From Hyphomicrobium zavarzinii ATCC 27496 (GTDB lineage: Bacteria; Pseudomonadota; Alphaproteobacteria; Rhizobiales; Hyphomicrobiaceae): a DNA stretch of 64,000 nt. Location: positions 596,558 through 660,557 of the forward strand of contig NZ_KB911257.1 of assembly GCF_000383415.1 (NCBI RefSeq), given 5' to 3'. The position numbers and the translations under genes are program-made. The notes beneath the pieces are model-generated. The model had not been told where the DNA came from. It saw nothing but the letters and a program-made list of their open reading frames with translations, and did not search any database. Shown in pieces: positions 26,671 through 36,175 of this stretch; the first letter of the stretch is position 1, and each line of letters begins with the position of its first letter.

Positions 26671-27611
26671 CGGAATGCCTTCCGTGCTTCGATGCGGATC
26701 ACATCCGCGATCTCGCGGCGGTGCTCGATGAATGCCGGCTGGTCCATGATGGCGTGCGCGCGCGGGCGCGGAAACGGGATCGAAATTTCTCGAGCGACGC
26801 GCCCCGGGAGCGATTCCATCACGATCACGCGGCCCGCAAGGAAGAGGGCCTCCTCGATGTCGTGGGTCACGAACACAACGGTGGGCTTGAGCTTGTCCCA
26901 GATCGCGAGCAGTTCCTCCTGCATGAGAGAGCGGGTCTGTGCGTCGAGCGCACCGAACGGCTCGTCCATGAGCAGCACGGGCGGGCGCGTCGCGAGCGCG
27001 CGAGCGATGCCGACGCGCTGCTGCATGCCGCCAGAAAGGCTCGACGGCCACGCATGCGCCACGTCCTTGAGGCCGACCAAGTCGAGAAGCGCATGCGCGC
27101 GTTCCAAGGGCCTGTCCAGCCCGAGCCGCCGCGGTCCGAAGGCCACGTTCTCGATCACGCTCATCCAGGGAAAAAGCGCATGCTTCTGGAAAACGATCCC
27201 GCAGCGCGCCGAAGGACCTAGGTGCGGCTGCTCGTCGAGAAGAACGCGGCCGCGATCCGGCGAGCGAAATCCCGCAAAGACGTTGAGCAAAGTGGATTTT
27301 CCGCACCCACTCGGTCCCAGTAGGGCGACGAACTCGCCCGCTCCGATCGAGAGCGAGACGTCGTCGACGGCCGGCCGGCTGCGTCCGTAGTTGATCGTCA
27401 CGTGCTCGAGGCGCAAGCGCGGCTTGGCGAGAATGTTGTCGGTGGCCGATCCATCGGCGCTTGCGCCCGCGACAAGCCGCAAGCTCGGAGGCGCCTCCGT
27501 AGCCTGTGCGGAAGCCCCCGCAGGCGCGCCTGCAAGGTCCCGCAAAGACTGCTGGTGGACAATCCCCGCCACTTTGCTCGATGCCCCGATGTGAAAGTCC
27601 CCAATCGTCAA
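26667..27611 (-). CDS. ABC transporter ATPase, SsuB/TauB-like, with N-terminal extension
   Basis: The 314-residue ATPase has Walker A GPSGCGKST near residue 99, Q-loop FQKHALFPW near 138, signature LSGGMQQR near 192, Walker B VLLMDEPFGALD, and THDIEEA. The usual domain starts only at about residue 67; the first 66 residues (Ala/Ser-rich) are either a real extension or an over-long start, and a shorter initiation site cannot be excluded. It leads the operon with the permease overlapping by 4 bp. Upstream is the metallophosphoesterase gene, 88 bp away. Confidence 0.85.
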   Translation of the reverse strand: MTIGDFHIGASSKVAGIVHQQSLRDLAGAPAGASAQATEAPPSLRLVAGASADGSATDNILAKPRLRLEHVTINYGRSRPAVDDVSLSIGAGEFVALLGPSGCGKSTLLNVFAGFRSPDRGRVLLDEQPHLGPSARCGIVFQKHALFPWMSVIENVAFGPRRLGLDRPLERAHALLDLVGLKDVAHAWPSSLSGGMQQRVGIARALATRPPVLLMDEPFGALDAQTRSLMQEELLAIWDKLKPTVVFVTHDIEEALFLAGRVIVMESLPGRVAREISIPFPRPRAHAIMDQPAFIEHRREIADVIRIEARKAFR

Positions 27612-27699
27612 CGAATACGAGCCCCCAAAAGTCTGGCGAACGAATAATTTATTGGATCGATATGAGGCTCGGCGCTCTTTGCTTGGGAGCGATCTGCGC

Positions 27700-28872
27700 T
27701 CACCCCGGCAGGAAAGGCGTCGAAATTTCGAGCACGCGCTCTGCCGGGCGATACCAGCCCTGCGGCGCGTGGCTGTCGTCGTGCAGGTAGAGGCGCACGC
27801 GCACGAGGCGTGAGCCGGCCGTGAAGGTGAAATGCCGGCTCATCGGCGGACACGTGACGAACGAGTGGTACTTGGAGAGCTGCGCGCAGTTGACGAAGTT
27901 TGTGTTCCAGCGGCGTTCCACGTGGCTGCGTCCGCTGAGGATGTCGTCCGGATGCGTATGCGTGTGTCCGCCGAGCCAGATGTCAACAGCACCCGGGTTG
28001 GCTTCGAGGTAACGCTCGAACCGCTGCGCCTTGGGCTCGTCGTCAACGAAATACAGATACGAGGCGCCTTCCGGTACGCCGTCGACGCCGTGGTAGCGCC
28101 CGTGGCGATAACGTCCATCGGGATAGCGCGAAACGCCCTCGAAATCGCCAGAGCCAACCGTCGTCTCACGCAGCATGTGATGGTGACAGCTCACGACGAT
28201 CTCGCCCGCTTCGCGGGCGGCTTCGACCTTCTGCCGCCACCACTCCCACGTCTCGCCCGTTACCGCGCCGGCCGGTGAGCCGCCGCCGGATTCACGCCGC
28301 CCCACCGGATACGGCAGGTCGTTGCGGTCGCTCATCATGAGAAAGCGGATGTTGCCGACCTTGAACGTATAGCGATCCCACACGCCATCGACCGGGTAGG
28401 GCCGCTTGGCAGGGTCGACGCCCGACGTCTCAGGATGCTCCCCCAGCGGATCGATCCACTTGCGGAACCACCAGTTGGCGGGCTTGCCCAGGCTCGACGC
28501 GGCGTCTCCGGGCGAGCCGTCGTGATTGCCGGCGACCGGATAGATCTGCTCGCGCCGGTGTTGCTTCAGGACGCCGAGCTGGCGCACCACTTCTGCGCCC
28601 TGGGTATCGTCCGGGAGATCCCAAAGACCTGCGTTGTCGCCGAGGTCGAGCGCAATGTCCCAGCGGAACGACGGCCCGCCGAGCTCGCCGCCTTCTTCCG
28701 ACTGGCGCAGCGCATTGGCGAGGCTTTCGGGGTAGCCGGCGGGCGGAATGAAGCCCATGCCGTTGCGGATGGCGGCCGAGACGGCGCGATCGGTCGCTGC
28801 GTGGGCATCCGAGAACACCCAGAGATGAAACGTGGCCGCCTCGCCGGCCGCACCGGCAGTTAGATCTGTCAT
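27700..28872 (-). CDS. calcineurin-like metallophosphoesterase
   Basis: The motifs of the binuclear-metal phosphoesterase fold appear in order: FSDAH (Asp, His), GDNAG, GNHDG, SCHHHM, and GGHTHTH. I take ATG 28872, after a GGGGGTG stretch, giving 390 residues; ATG at 28896 is an alternative. The family hydrolyses phosphate mono- or diesters; no signal peptide is seen. It is followed after 88 bp by the ABC ATPase and may share its transcript. The substrate is unknown; the long insert between the GNHD and the later His motifs is unusual for small phosphodiesterases. Confidence 0.85.
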   Translation of the reverse strand: MTDLTAGAAGEAATFHLWVFSDAHAATDRAVSAAIRNGMGFIPPAGYPESLANALRQSEEGGELGGPSFRWDIALDLGDNAGLWDLPDDTQGAEVVRQLGVLKQHRREQIYPVAGNHDGSPGDAASSLGKPANWWFRKWIDPLGEHPETSGVDPAKRPYPVDGVWDRYTFKVGNIRFLMMSDRNDLPYPVGRRESGGGSPAGAVTGETWEWWRQKVEAAREAGEIVVSCHHHMLRETTVGSGDFEGVSRYPDGRYRHGRYHGVDGVPEGASYLYFVDDEPKAQRFERYLEANPGAVDIWLGGHTHTHPDDILSGRSHVERRWNTNFVNCAQLSKYHSFVTCPPMSRHFTFTAGSRLVRVRLYLHDDSHAPQGWYRPAERVLEISTPFLPG

Positions 28873-29036
28873 GGAATCTACACCCCCAACCTCCATGCGC
28901 GCTTGAGCAGGCGGATTGGCGTCCGCCTGTTGCCGCACATCGCTTTGGAAATCCTTGAAGGATAAGGCGCGGCCAGTTGAAGCAATTAGTTTGCAGGCCG
29001 CTTAGACGATTTTCTCATATGAATTTTCATGCGTAG

Positions 29037-29165
29037 CGTGGCGAACACGACGGTCGTGTCACGCGGGCCTAGATGTTCAGAAAGTGCCTCTCCATCATCA
29101 TGCGCGTCAGCGCGCCGAGTGCCCCGAATGGCTCGTCCATGGGCAGCAGGTCCGGCGGACGAGCC
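29037..29165 (-). pseudogene. fragment of SsuB/TauB-type ABC ATPase
   Basis: On the minus strand this short stretch reads LLPMDEPFGALGALTRMMM and then LNI followed by a stop. In the next frame TTVVFATLR follows. Together these match the Walker B, D-loop and switch segment of an SsuB-like ATPase (LLLMDEPFGALDALTR ... TTVVFVTHD), with one frameshift and no other part of the gene. It lies just downstream of the sulfurtransferase gene and shows that another transporter once stood here. Confidence 0.65.
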
Positions 29166-29176
29166 GTAGCGTCCCG

Positions 29177-29971
29177 TTACCCGACTATCGGGCAACTCCC
29201 GTCTTTCGCCCAATCGGAGAAGCTGAGGTAGTAGACACGCACATCATCACAGCCGGCCCGAACGGCAGCGACAGCGGCCAGCGCGGCGCGGCCTCCGCCG
29301 TCGCAATGGGTCACGATATGGTCTCCGGATTGGAAACCGGCATCAGCCAGCAGGCCGCGCAAGTGGCCGGCGGGCTTTAGACGGCCGTCGTCGAGCAGGT
29401 CAGAATGGGGGATCAGCCGCGCGCCCGGCAGATGGCCGCCGCGTGCATTACGCCGCAGATCCGTTCCCGTGTATTCGCCGACCGTGCGGGCATCGAAGAC
29501 GCGAACGTCAGCGCCAAGCTCGGCCTTGAGCGTCGTCCGGTCGGCAAGCCCGACGGGCCCGCTTCCGGGGCGCGCCCGAAACGTCGTGGAATCCCTCGGC
29601 TTCGCGGCCGATACGGGCAATAGCGCGCCTCCTTCGAGCGCGGGCCATCCGCCGTTTAAGATGAACGCCTTGGCGCCGAAGTACTGCAGGATGAACCAGA
29701 CGCGGGCCGCCTCAGTCATCCGGCCGTCGTCGTAGATGACGACAGGTCGTTGTCCGTCCACGCCGAGAGCGGCGATCTGGTGCTCCCAATAAGTGACGTT
29801 CTCAAAGGAAGTCTCGCCGGCCTTTGCGGCCGCCTCCCACTCCTCGATGGGCACCCGCATAGCGTGCGCTGCATGGCCAGAGTCGAAGGCGTCTGGCGAT
29901 CGCACGTCGAGCAGGCGGTAGACGCCGAGCAACGGCACGGCAGCGGGTTCGATGACGGGGTCATGGGACAT
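29177..29971 (-). CDS. sulfurtransferase with two rhodanese domains
   Basis: A 264-residue tandem-rhodanese protein, the layout of thiosulfate or 3-mercaptopyruvate sulfurtransferases, which move sulfane sulfur from a donor to a thiol acceptor. The N-terminal domain (LLDVRSPDAFDSGHAAHAMR, VVIYDDG with Asp in place of Cys) looks inactive. The C-terminal domain carries the active loop HCDGGGRAAL with its Cys near residue 228. A signal peptide is absent. Its position between an organosulfur-type transporter cluster and a flavin monooxygenase fits a role in handling released sulfur, but this is inference. Confidence 0.82.
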   Translation of the reverse strand: MSHDPVIEPAAVPLLGVYRLLDVRSPDAFDSGHAAHAMRVPIEEWEAAAKAGETSFENVTYWEHQIAALGVDGQRPVVIYDDGRMTEAARVWFILQYFGAKAFILNGGWPALEGGALLPVSAAKPRDSTTFRARPGSGPVGLADRTTLKAELGADVRVFDARTVGEYTGTDLRRNARGGHLPGARLIPHSDLLDDGRLKPAGHLRGLLADAGFQSGDHIVTHCDGGGRAALAAVAAVRAGCDDVRVYYLSFSDWAKDGSCPIVG

Positions 29972-30220
29972 TCAAATGCTCCAGGGCAACTTGATGATTC
30001 GCGATATCCCGCCTTCGTGGATAGGGTGCGATGGTCACGGGCATGGCAGTAATTATTCCAACTGCAGACATCGATGGGAATGTCAGATGAGTTCGACTCA
30101 GACGACCTCTACATCCGCTTCCGGGACAGATCAGTCGTGGAGCTGTGTGAGGTCGACTAGGGAGCCATGTCGACTGCGCACCCCACCGGCCCGATAGCGC
30201 AATGTTCCGTCCGCCATAGA

Positions 30221-31012
30221 TCAACGGCGATTGCACGCCTTGCGCTTTTGCTTGCCAGGCTTGGGCGTGATCGCTCCTCGCTCCAGGGTTCGCATGCTCG
30301 GGGAGCCGGTCGAAACGCTTGGAGGCGCTTGTACCCGGATGCGGGTATGTCCCGTTTCGCGACACGGCTCGAACCGCAGCAGCTTCGTTGCCAGCGCTTT
30401 AGCTTCAGCTTCGTCATGGGTCACCATGACAATTGTCGCGCCAGTATCACGCCACAGCGTGCGCACCAACCGCTGGAGCTGAGTTCGATTGGTCGGATCC
30501 AGCGCACCGAACGGCTCATCAAGCAACAGCAATTTCGGCCGGGCGATCATAGCCTGAGCAATCGCGAGGCGCTGGCACATTCCGCCAGAGAGTTCGTGCG
30601 GATATTTCCGTGCCGCTGTCTCTAGACCGACGTCTGCGAGCGCTTGCATGGCTCTTTCGCGGAGGACTTTCAGTGCGTGCCCGAATACCCATCCCGTCCG
30701 TGGCGCATGCTTGAATTTCAAACCTAGAAGGACATTATCCAGAGCCGTCTTGTGTGCGAAGACCGAGTAGTTCTGGAATACGATGCCGCGGTCCGGCGTC
30801 GGGTGGTCCGGCATCGGCGCACCCTCGAGCAGCACCCGGCCCTCTGTGGGCCGGAGCTGGCCGAGAAGAAGCCGCACGAATGTTGATTTGCCGCTCCCCG
30901 ACGGTCCCGTGATCGCGCAGAAGCTCCCCTTTTCAACTGTGAGATCGACGCCCCGCAGGACCCACTGATTTCCAGCCTGGACGCCGACGCCCTGCACATC
31001 GATCGCACTCAT
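30221..31012 (-). CDS. ABC transporter ATPase, urea-carboxylase-associated type
   Basis: The 263-residue ATPase (ATG 31012, overlapping the permease stop by 4 bp) has Walker A GPSGSGKST near residue 38, Q-loop FQNYSVFAHKTALDNV near 80, signature LSGGMCQR near 144, and Walker B LLLLDEPFGALDP. The insert GLKFKHAPRTGWVFGHALKVL before the signature resembles the ATPase of urea-carboxylase-associated importers. The C-terminal tail is Arg/Lys-rich. It is last in an SBP-permease-ATPase operon. No urea carboxylase or allophanate hydrolase gene is in this window, so a urea role is not proven. Confidence 0.82.
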   Translation of the reverse strand: MSAIDVQGVGVQAGNQWVLRGVDLTVEKGSFCAITGPSGSGKSTFVRLLLGQLRPTEGRVLLEGAPMPDHPTPDRGIVFQNYSVFAHKTALDNVLLGLKFKHAPRTGWVFGHALKVLRERAMQALADVGLETAARKYPHELSGGMCQRLAIAQAMIARPKLLLLDEPFGALDPTNRTQLQRLVRTLWRDTGATIVMVTHDEAEAKALATKLLRFEPCRETGHTRIRVQAPPSVSTGSPSMRTLERGAITPKPGKQKRKACNRR

Positions 31013-31839
31013 GGGGTGGCCCTGCTCGCATAGATCCAAGGCCCCATGTATTCGGCGCCGCGCTTGAGGACGTAATCAAGCGTGAACGCAATGAGCGTGA
31101 TCCAAAGGACGTACGGGATGATGACATCCATCGCCATGTAGCGGCGCACCAGAAAGATGCGATAACCGAGGCCGCTCTGCGCGGCGATCGCTTCTCCTGC
31201 CAGCAAAAACAACCACGCCGAGCCAAGACCCACCCGAACGCTTTCGAGAAGGCGCGGCAGCATCTGCGGCAGCACGATGGTACTCACAATAAGATGCGTG
31301 GACGCCCCAAGCGTCTGCGCCTTGATCAGCACCTCAACCGGGATTTCCTGCGTTCGTGTCGCGATGTCGCGCGCAATGAATGGAGCGATGCCTAACACGA
31401 TCAGGAAAATCTTCGAAGCTTCCCCTAGTCCCATCGTGATGAGAATAATCGGAAGTAGCGCGAAGGGCGGAATGATCGAGACGACTGCAACAAACGGCGA
31501 GAACATTGCGCGGATAAAGGGAAACAGACCGAGGGCGATGCCGACGGCTAAGCCGATCAACGCTGCAAGTCCTAGCCCAATGACGAGCCGCTCCAGACTC
31601 GAAAAGGTATCTGCGGCAAACACACTCAACCCCGAGTGGGGATCAATCGCGCCACCGATCCGCTTCACACCCTCGTACATGGCAAAAGCGGATGGCAACA
31701 GATTTTCGCGCGCGTTCTCGGCAAGCCGCGATGCGGACGCGCTCGCATAGGCTATCGCAGCTACGACAAACGGGACCGCCCCGAGAGCCAGTGTGGCTCT
31801 ACGGGACGGCCTTGCGTTGACGAGACGCGTCTTGCTCAC
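31009..31839 (-). CDS. ABC transporter permease, urea-carboxylase-associated type
   Basis: The 276-residue permease has about six membrane spans. The sequence ENLLPSAFAMYEGVKRI, the EAA loop EVLIKAQTLGASTHLIVSTIVLPQ, and GLGYRIFLVRRYMAMDVIIPYVLWITLIAF match the permease of the urea-carboxylase-associated importer group closely (recognised by pattern). The start overlaps the binding-protein stop by 4 bp, and its own stop overlaps the ATPase start by 4 bp, so the three subunits are translationally coupled. Confidence 0.85.
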   Translation of the reverse strand: MSKTRLVNARPSRRATLALGAVPFVVAAIAYASASASRLAENARENLLPSAFAMYEGVKRIGGAIDPHSGLSVFAADTFSSLERLVIGLGLAALIGLAVGIALGLFPFIRAMFSPFVAVVSIIPPFALLPIILITMGLGEASKIFLIVLGIAPFIARDIATRTQEIPVEVLIKAQTLGASTHLIVSTIVLPQMLPRLLESVRVGLGSAWLFLLAGEAIAAQSGLGYRIFLVRRYMAMDVIIPYVLWITLIAFTLDYVLKRGAEYMGPWIYASRATP

Positions 31840-32912
31840 AGCTTGCCGGCCGCCGCTTGCGCGATGAGGTCACGATCGAAGCGAAGCAGAACGTTGTCCT
31901 TGCTTCCCACGACCTCGCCGGTGGGGAGTTGGATGCCGATTGAGTCGGCTTCCTTTACGTCCTTGCCGAGAAGCTGATAGCGGTGCGCGAAATCGCGAAC
32001 ACGAACCAAGGTCTCTTTCGTCTGCGCGCGATCCGCGAAGGCCAGAGCATCTGCACCGTTCGAGAATAGGCCGACAGACGTCAGCTGCTGCTCGTAGGTC
32101 GCCGGGTCGGTCGCGGAAGCCTCGGCCAGCGCCTTGATCACTTCCGGGCGCTTGGGATCTGCCTTGTTGTTGATGATCGCGGCCACCTCGTACCAGGCAC
32201 CAAGCAGGGCCTTTGCGTAGTTCGGGTTTTCCTTGAGCTTGCTGGTTCGGATGATGATCGACTCGAACACCTCACCCGGAATATTCGACGAATCGAACAC
32301 GATGTGTGCATCGCCGCTCTGCTTGATCTGGTCGATCTGTGGTTGCCAGGCGACCAGCGCCGAAAGCTCGGGAGCCTTGTAGGCGGCGACGAAATCTGCG
32401 TCGCCAATATTGATCCGCTTTATGTCATCGAAGGGAATATTCGCAGTCTCGAGCGCGCGATCAAGAAGGTAGTGGGAGACTGAATACTCGACCAAATGGG
32501 CCGTCTGCCCCTTGATATCGGCAAGCTTGTCCTTGCCTTTGAGCACGATGGCGTCTGCCCCGTTGGAGTAGTCGATGGGGAAGATTGTCGTATCGACGCC
32601 GTTGGCTACGGGGATGGAGTAGACATCTGCAATGCTTGCTAAAACGCCATCAAGGCCGCCTGCCGAATACTGGTTCACGGATTCGACATAGTCGTTGAGC
32701 TGAACCAGCTCGATATTGACGTCGTACTTGTCAGCCCACTTTTTTAGAATGCCGCTCTGCTGGGCATAGCTCCACGGCATCCACGGCGTGAATACGATCC
32801 AGCCGAAGCGGAAAGTGGGTTTGTCTGCCGCCGTAGCCCCGCCTATGGACATTGCCACTGCCGCAAGCGATGCGATCAGCATCGCAAAAAGTCGCGCATT
32901 CTTCATCTTCAA
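31836..32912 (-). CDS. ABC transporter substrate-binding protein, urea-carboxylase-associated type
   Basis: A periplasmic receptor of 358 residues with a signal peptide (cleavage near ATA|AD, residue 29). The mature start FRFGWIVFTPWMPWSYAQQSGIL is characteristic of the urea-carboxylase-associated binding proteins, a branch of the NMT1/SsuA fold. Further blocks are GLDGVLASIADVYSIPVANG and ELSALVAWQPQIDQIKQS. It leads the operon; the flavin monooxygenase gene ends 33 bp upstream and may be in the same transcript. The ligand could be an amide, sulfonate or nitro compound. Confidence 0.82.
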   Translation of the reverse strand: MKMKNARLFAMLIASLAAVAMSIGGATAADKPTFRFGWIVFTPWMPWSYAQQSGILKKWADKYDVNIELVQLNDYVESVNQYSAGGLDGVLASIADVYSIPVANGVDTTIFPIDYSNGADAIVLKGKDKLADIKGQTAHLVEYSVSHYLLDRALETANIPFDDIKRINIGDADFVAAYKAPELSALVAWQPQIDQIKQSGDAHIVFDSSNIPGEVFESIIIRTSKLKENPNYAKALLGAWYEVAAIINNKADPKRPEVIKALAEASATDPATYEQQLTSVGLFSNGADALAFADRAQTKETLVRVRDFAHRYQLLGKDVKEADSIGIQLPTGEVVGSKDNVLLRFDRDLIAQAAAGKL

Positions 32913-32945
32913 CTCCGATTGTAAAAGGATAGCTTCAGTCAGCGA

Positions 32946-34286
32946 TCAGAACGCCAGGAGGTTTTCTCTCAGCGTCTTGTGCGTGTATTCGGTTCGCACC
33001 AGCCCGCGCCGCTGCAGTGCAGGCACCAGACCGTCGGTCACCGAAATTACGTGCCGGCGATTGGTCGAAAGCGCGGGCGTGGTGATGAGGAAGCCGTCTC
33101 CGCCGACCTCCTCCATCGCGGCTTCCATCTTGTCCGCCACAGTGTCAGGCGTGCCGACGAGTTCGATCGACGCGCAGATTCCGCCGGAGGCTTCGATGAC
33201 GAGTTGCCGGAGCGTCTTGTTTTTCCCCCACTGCTGGAACTTGTCGAGCGATCCCTGCTCACCGTTCGTGGTGAGCTTCTCCGGCAAGGGCTTGTCGAGA
33301 TCGAAAGCCTTGAAGTTGATGTCAGTGATGGCAGAGATCAGAGCCAGGTTCTGTTCGATGAAGGTCGCGTTATGCGCGGTCCGTTCGTACTGCGCCTGCG
33401 CCTCAGCGTCCGTCTCGCCGAGAACCGGCGTGATCAGGAACAGGACTTTGACATCATCCGGATTGCGTCCATGCTTCGCCGCGCGCGCGCGGATGTCGTC
33501 ACGATAGGCCTTCATGCCTTCGATGCCGTTTTCGACAGCGATGATTGCGTCGGCGTGCTTGGCCGCAAAGTCACGGCCCGTCGGAGATCCACCCGCCTGC
33601 AACAACGTCGGACGCCCTTGTGGAGACCGGAGCGTGTTCAGCGGCCCGCGGCATTTGAAATACTTGCCCTGGAAATCAATCGTCCGGACCTTTGTGTGAT
33701 CCACGTAGGTTCCGGTCTCACGATCCCGGACGAGCGCGCCCTCATCCCATGAATCGATCAGTTGGTAAAAGAGATCCATGTACTCGTGGGCCACCTCATA
33801 ACGCTTCTCGCGCGGCGGAAGCTCGTCGAGACCGAAGTTCTGCGCGGCAGCGTTTTCCGCGCTGGTCACGATGTTCCAGGCGAACCTACCGTTGGTGAGA
33901 TGGTCTACGGTAGACGCAAGGCGAGCGAGCAGGTACGGCGGATATCCAAGCGTGGACATCGTCGCCACGACACCGAGACCCTTCGTGTGTGCCGCCATCA
34001 GAGTGGCCAAGGGCACTGGATCGTGTTTCGGCGCCATGCCGAGGCCGAGCTTCAGGTAGCTCTCGAAACTGCCGCCGTAGGCTTCGGGAATGGCCAGCTT
34101 GTCCTCGAGCATGATGAAATCGAAACCAGCGCGGTCGAGCGCGCGCGCCATGTCGATGTGAAAGCTGCCGTCCCAGCTGTTGCCGCCGTTGGAGAACGGA
34201 CCGTTCCATTCGTCGGCCGTGAAGTTGGTGAACCACCCAAGGTGAAACTTCGTCTTCGTTCCGTTTTTCGTCGTCGAGTTTGACAC
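32946..34286 (-). CDS. NtaA/SnaA/DszA-family flavin-dependent monooxygenase
   Basis: This FMNH2-dependent luciferase-like monooxygenase works with a separate flavin reductase to cleave C-N or C-S bonds. I place the start at GTG 34286 (VSNSTTKNG), which follows GAGGACTACAAC and gives 446 residues, typical of the family; the frame runs on to 34382 without support. Seen are FDFIMLEDKLAIPEAYG, STLGYPPYLLARLASTVDHLTNGRFAWNIVTS, and PTLLQAGGSPTGRDFAAKHAD, all family hallmarks. A 175-bp scarred copy of its centre lies at 6986-7160. The ssuE-like reductase nearby is truncated, so reduced flavin must come from elsewhere. Confidence 0.88.
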   Translation of the reverse strand: MSNSTTKNGTKTKFHLGWFTNFTADEWNGPFSNGGNSWDGSFHIDMARALDRAGFDFIMLEDKLAIPEAYGGSFESYLKLGLGMAPKHDPVPLATLMAAHTKGLGVVATMSTLGYPPYLLARLASTVDHLTNGRFAWNIVTSAENAAAQNFGLDELPPREKRYEVAHEYMDLFYQLIDSWDEGALVRDRETGTYVDHTKVRTIDFQGKYFKCRGPLNTLRSPQGRPTLLQAGGSPTGRDFAAKHADAIIAVENGIEGMKAYRDDIRARAAKHGRNPDDVKVLFLITPVLGETDAEAQAQYERTAHNATFIEQNLALISAITDINFKAFDLDKPLPEKLTTNGEQGSLDKFQQWGKNKTLRQLVIEASGGICASIELVGTPDTVADKMEAAMEEVGGDGFLITTPALSTNRRHVISVTDGLVPALQRRGLVRTEYTHKTLRENLLAF

Positions 34287-34341
34287 GTTGTAGTCCTCAT
34301 GAAGCGAACAGTTCGCGTGCAACAGTTTGGCTGCTGCACGC

Positions 34342-35784
34342 TCAGGCGAATGAAGGATCGGGAGTGTTGCACGCCGGGCCATGCACCCGAGTTTTCAGAC
34401 GCTCGCCTGTTTCGCGCGCGCTTGCGGCCGCGATCGTCTTGCGGGCTTTCTCAAGCGCCACCGCCGATTTGATCCAGCCGTAGGGATTCTCCGGGCGCGC
34501 CGTGATGCGTTCCGACGCAAGAGCGGTCGCGAGATTCGTCCAATCGGAGCGGATGGCTGCTTCGATAAGCGTACGATCGAGAACGTCGCGCTGCGCGGCC
34601 GAACCGCCGAACTCCACTGCATGGCCCCGCGCGTTGAGTATTTCCTCCGCGGCGTCGCGATAGCGTTGCTCCCCGAACGCGAGAAACGCCTTCGCGAGAG
34701 GGATGCCGACACGTTGACCGTTGGCCCGGTTGTTCGTCTCCGCACCATCCGACGCGACGAAAGCTTCGAGGTTGGCTAAGACGCGGCGCGCTTCCCCTAG
34801 GTTTTCTGCGCCCACGTGGGCCATCACAGCGTGCACGTCGTTAAAGACGTAGTGCGACACATCGGGAAGAACGGTCTCCCACGCGGCAGAAAGTGTCTCA
34901 AAGCGCGAGCGAACGTCCACACCTTCAAGATGGGCCCGCCATAACAAAGCCGACGCATCGAGCAAGACGAGCGCTATTTTCGGGCTGTCGTCATGAAAGA
35001 GCGCCCGGTCGTAAACCTCGAGTGCGCGCCCATAGTCGCCAAGATCCAGATGGAATAGGCCCTTGTGCCACCAGTTATGGGCGCTGAAGAGATTGCCGGC
35101 CGCCCAACTGTCCTTGCGCGCGTTCAGGAACGAAAGCCCGGCCCCGATCGCGCCGCGCATTTCAAGAGAATGCGTCACTGCATGGATCGCCCACACGTCA
35201 TCAGGCCGATAATCGAGCGCGAGACGGCCATGGTGTTCCGCCCGCTCATATTCGCCGTTTTCCTCGAGGCCGAACGCATAGCAGCCATGGACAACACCAT
35301 ACTGGGCATCGCTGCGGTGCCACTGTCCGATCTGTCGCGCGACACGATCTTTCAGGTTTCGCGTGTTGCCCGAGAAGAAGTCGAGCTCGTGCCCTATGCG
35401 AAGACCGAGAATGTCGCGCGGTTCGTCGATCCCCAACCTGTCGAGAACACGGGCCGCCTTTCGCATATCGCCGCCAATCCAGGCATCGATCGCTTCGGCG
35501 TGCGCCCGCTCGCGGTCCGACCAAGACGATGCGGGAGCATGCGTCTTCAAGTTCGCGATCGTCTCGACAGCCAATGCCGTCGAGGCAGGCTCGGTCATGA
35601 ACAAATGCAGGTAGGCCTTAGCGAAGGACGCCATCGGAAAATTCGGCGTTGCCGAAATAGCTTGATCTAGCGTGTCGAAGACAGTGGTCTTGAACAGCAC
35701 CAGCTCGTCGACGCCCTGCCTATAGAGCGCGGCTGAATTGGCGTCCGCGCCAGTCAGCGGCAGACCTTGCAAGTCAACCTGCAT
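34342..35784 (-). CDS. TPR-like protein (TTC38-type)
   Basis: A soluble 480-residue, Ala/Leu-rich helical protein built of tetratricopeptide-like pairs, for example GCYAFGLEENGEYERAEHHGRLAL and LFHLDLGDYGRALEVYDRAL. The overall pattern resembles bacterial members of the TTC38-like group. I use ATG 35784 (MQVDLQGLPLTGADAN), after AAGGTGAG, rather than the in-frame site at 35844 inside the ssuD remnant. It lies 55 bp ahead of the monooxygenase gene in the same direction, so they are probably co-expressed. Its role is unknown; TPR proteins normally mediate protein contacts. Confidence 0.75.
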   Translation of the reverse strand: MQVDLQGLPLTGADANSAALYRQGVDELVLFKTTVFDTLDQAISATPNFPMASFAKAYLHLFMTEPASTALAVETIANLKTHAPASSWSDRERAHAEAIDAWIGGDMRKAARVLDRLGIDEPRDILGLRIGHELDFFSGNTRNLKDRVARQIGQWHRSDAQYGVVHGCYAFGLEENGEYERAEHHGRLALDYRPDDVWAIHAVTHSLEMRGAIGAGLSFLNARKDSWAAGNLFSAHNWWHKGLFHLDLGDYGRALEVYDRALFHDDSPKIALVLLDASALLWRAHLEGVDVRSRFETLSAAWETVLPDVSHYVFNDVHAVMAHVGAENLGEARRVLANLEAFVASDGAETNNRANGQRVGIPLAKAFLAFGEQRYRDAAEEILNARGHAVEFGGSAAQRDVLDRTLIEAAIRSDWTNLATALASERITARPENPYGWIKSAVALEKARKTIAAASARETGERLKTRVHGPACNTPDPSFA

Positions 35785-35799
35785 CGGCTTTCTCACCTT

Positions 35800-36175
35800 G
35801 TCTGAAATGGCCAAAAGTTGCCTGAGGAGTGGCGATTGCGCCAACGGCGCGCTCCCGCGTCCTGGTCAACGACCGCCTCCCCGTACTTCCGCGTGCCCGT
35901 GGCCGCGACGGATCGGAGGCCCTTGATCCCGAGCTCCGGGCAAGGAGGAACTTCAGCCGCTCGGTAACGGAGCCGGCGAATGCCGATACGATCCACGGGT
36001 CTTCGCGGCTCGTGCCGGTGGGAACGAGTACGCCCTCATGCCCGAGAGCATCAGCCGCCAGAACGACCTGCTCGAGATATGTAACATCGGGCTCGCGTCC
36101 GCTGACATCGACGCTGAGCGAGCGGCTGTCTCTATGCGTCGGCAAAAACCAGGAGTTGATGATTGGTGTTAGCAT
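35800..36175 (-). pseudogene. truncated ssuD-like (alkanesulfonate monooxygenase) gene
   Basis: From ATG 36175 the first 80 or so residues match the start of SsuD-type monooxygenases: WFLPTHRDSR, YLEQVVLAADALGHEGVLVPTG, EDPWIVSAFAGSVTERLKFLLA. After LKFLLA the frame continues as Arg/Ser-rich sequence unlike SsuD and merges into the upstream part of the TPR gene at about 35.8 kb. Roughly three quarters of a normal SsuD (about 380 residues) is missing. It therefore cannot be an active enzyme and marks a deletion junction near 35.93 kb. Confidence 0.75.

Noticed and set aside
30080-30160. 26-codon plus-strand frame with acidic start (MSDEFDSDDLYIRF)
   Set aside because: Too short, weak start context, and no hydrophobic or conserved feature to support translation.
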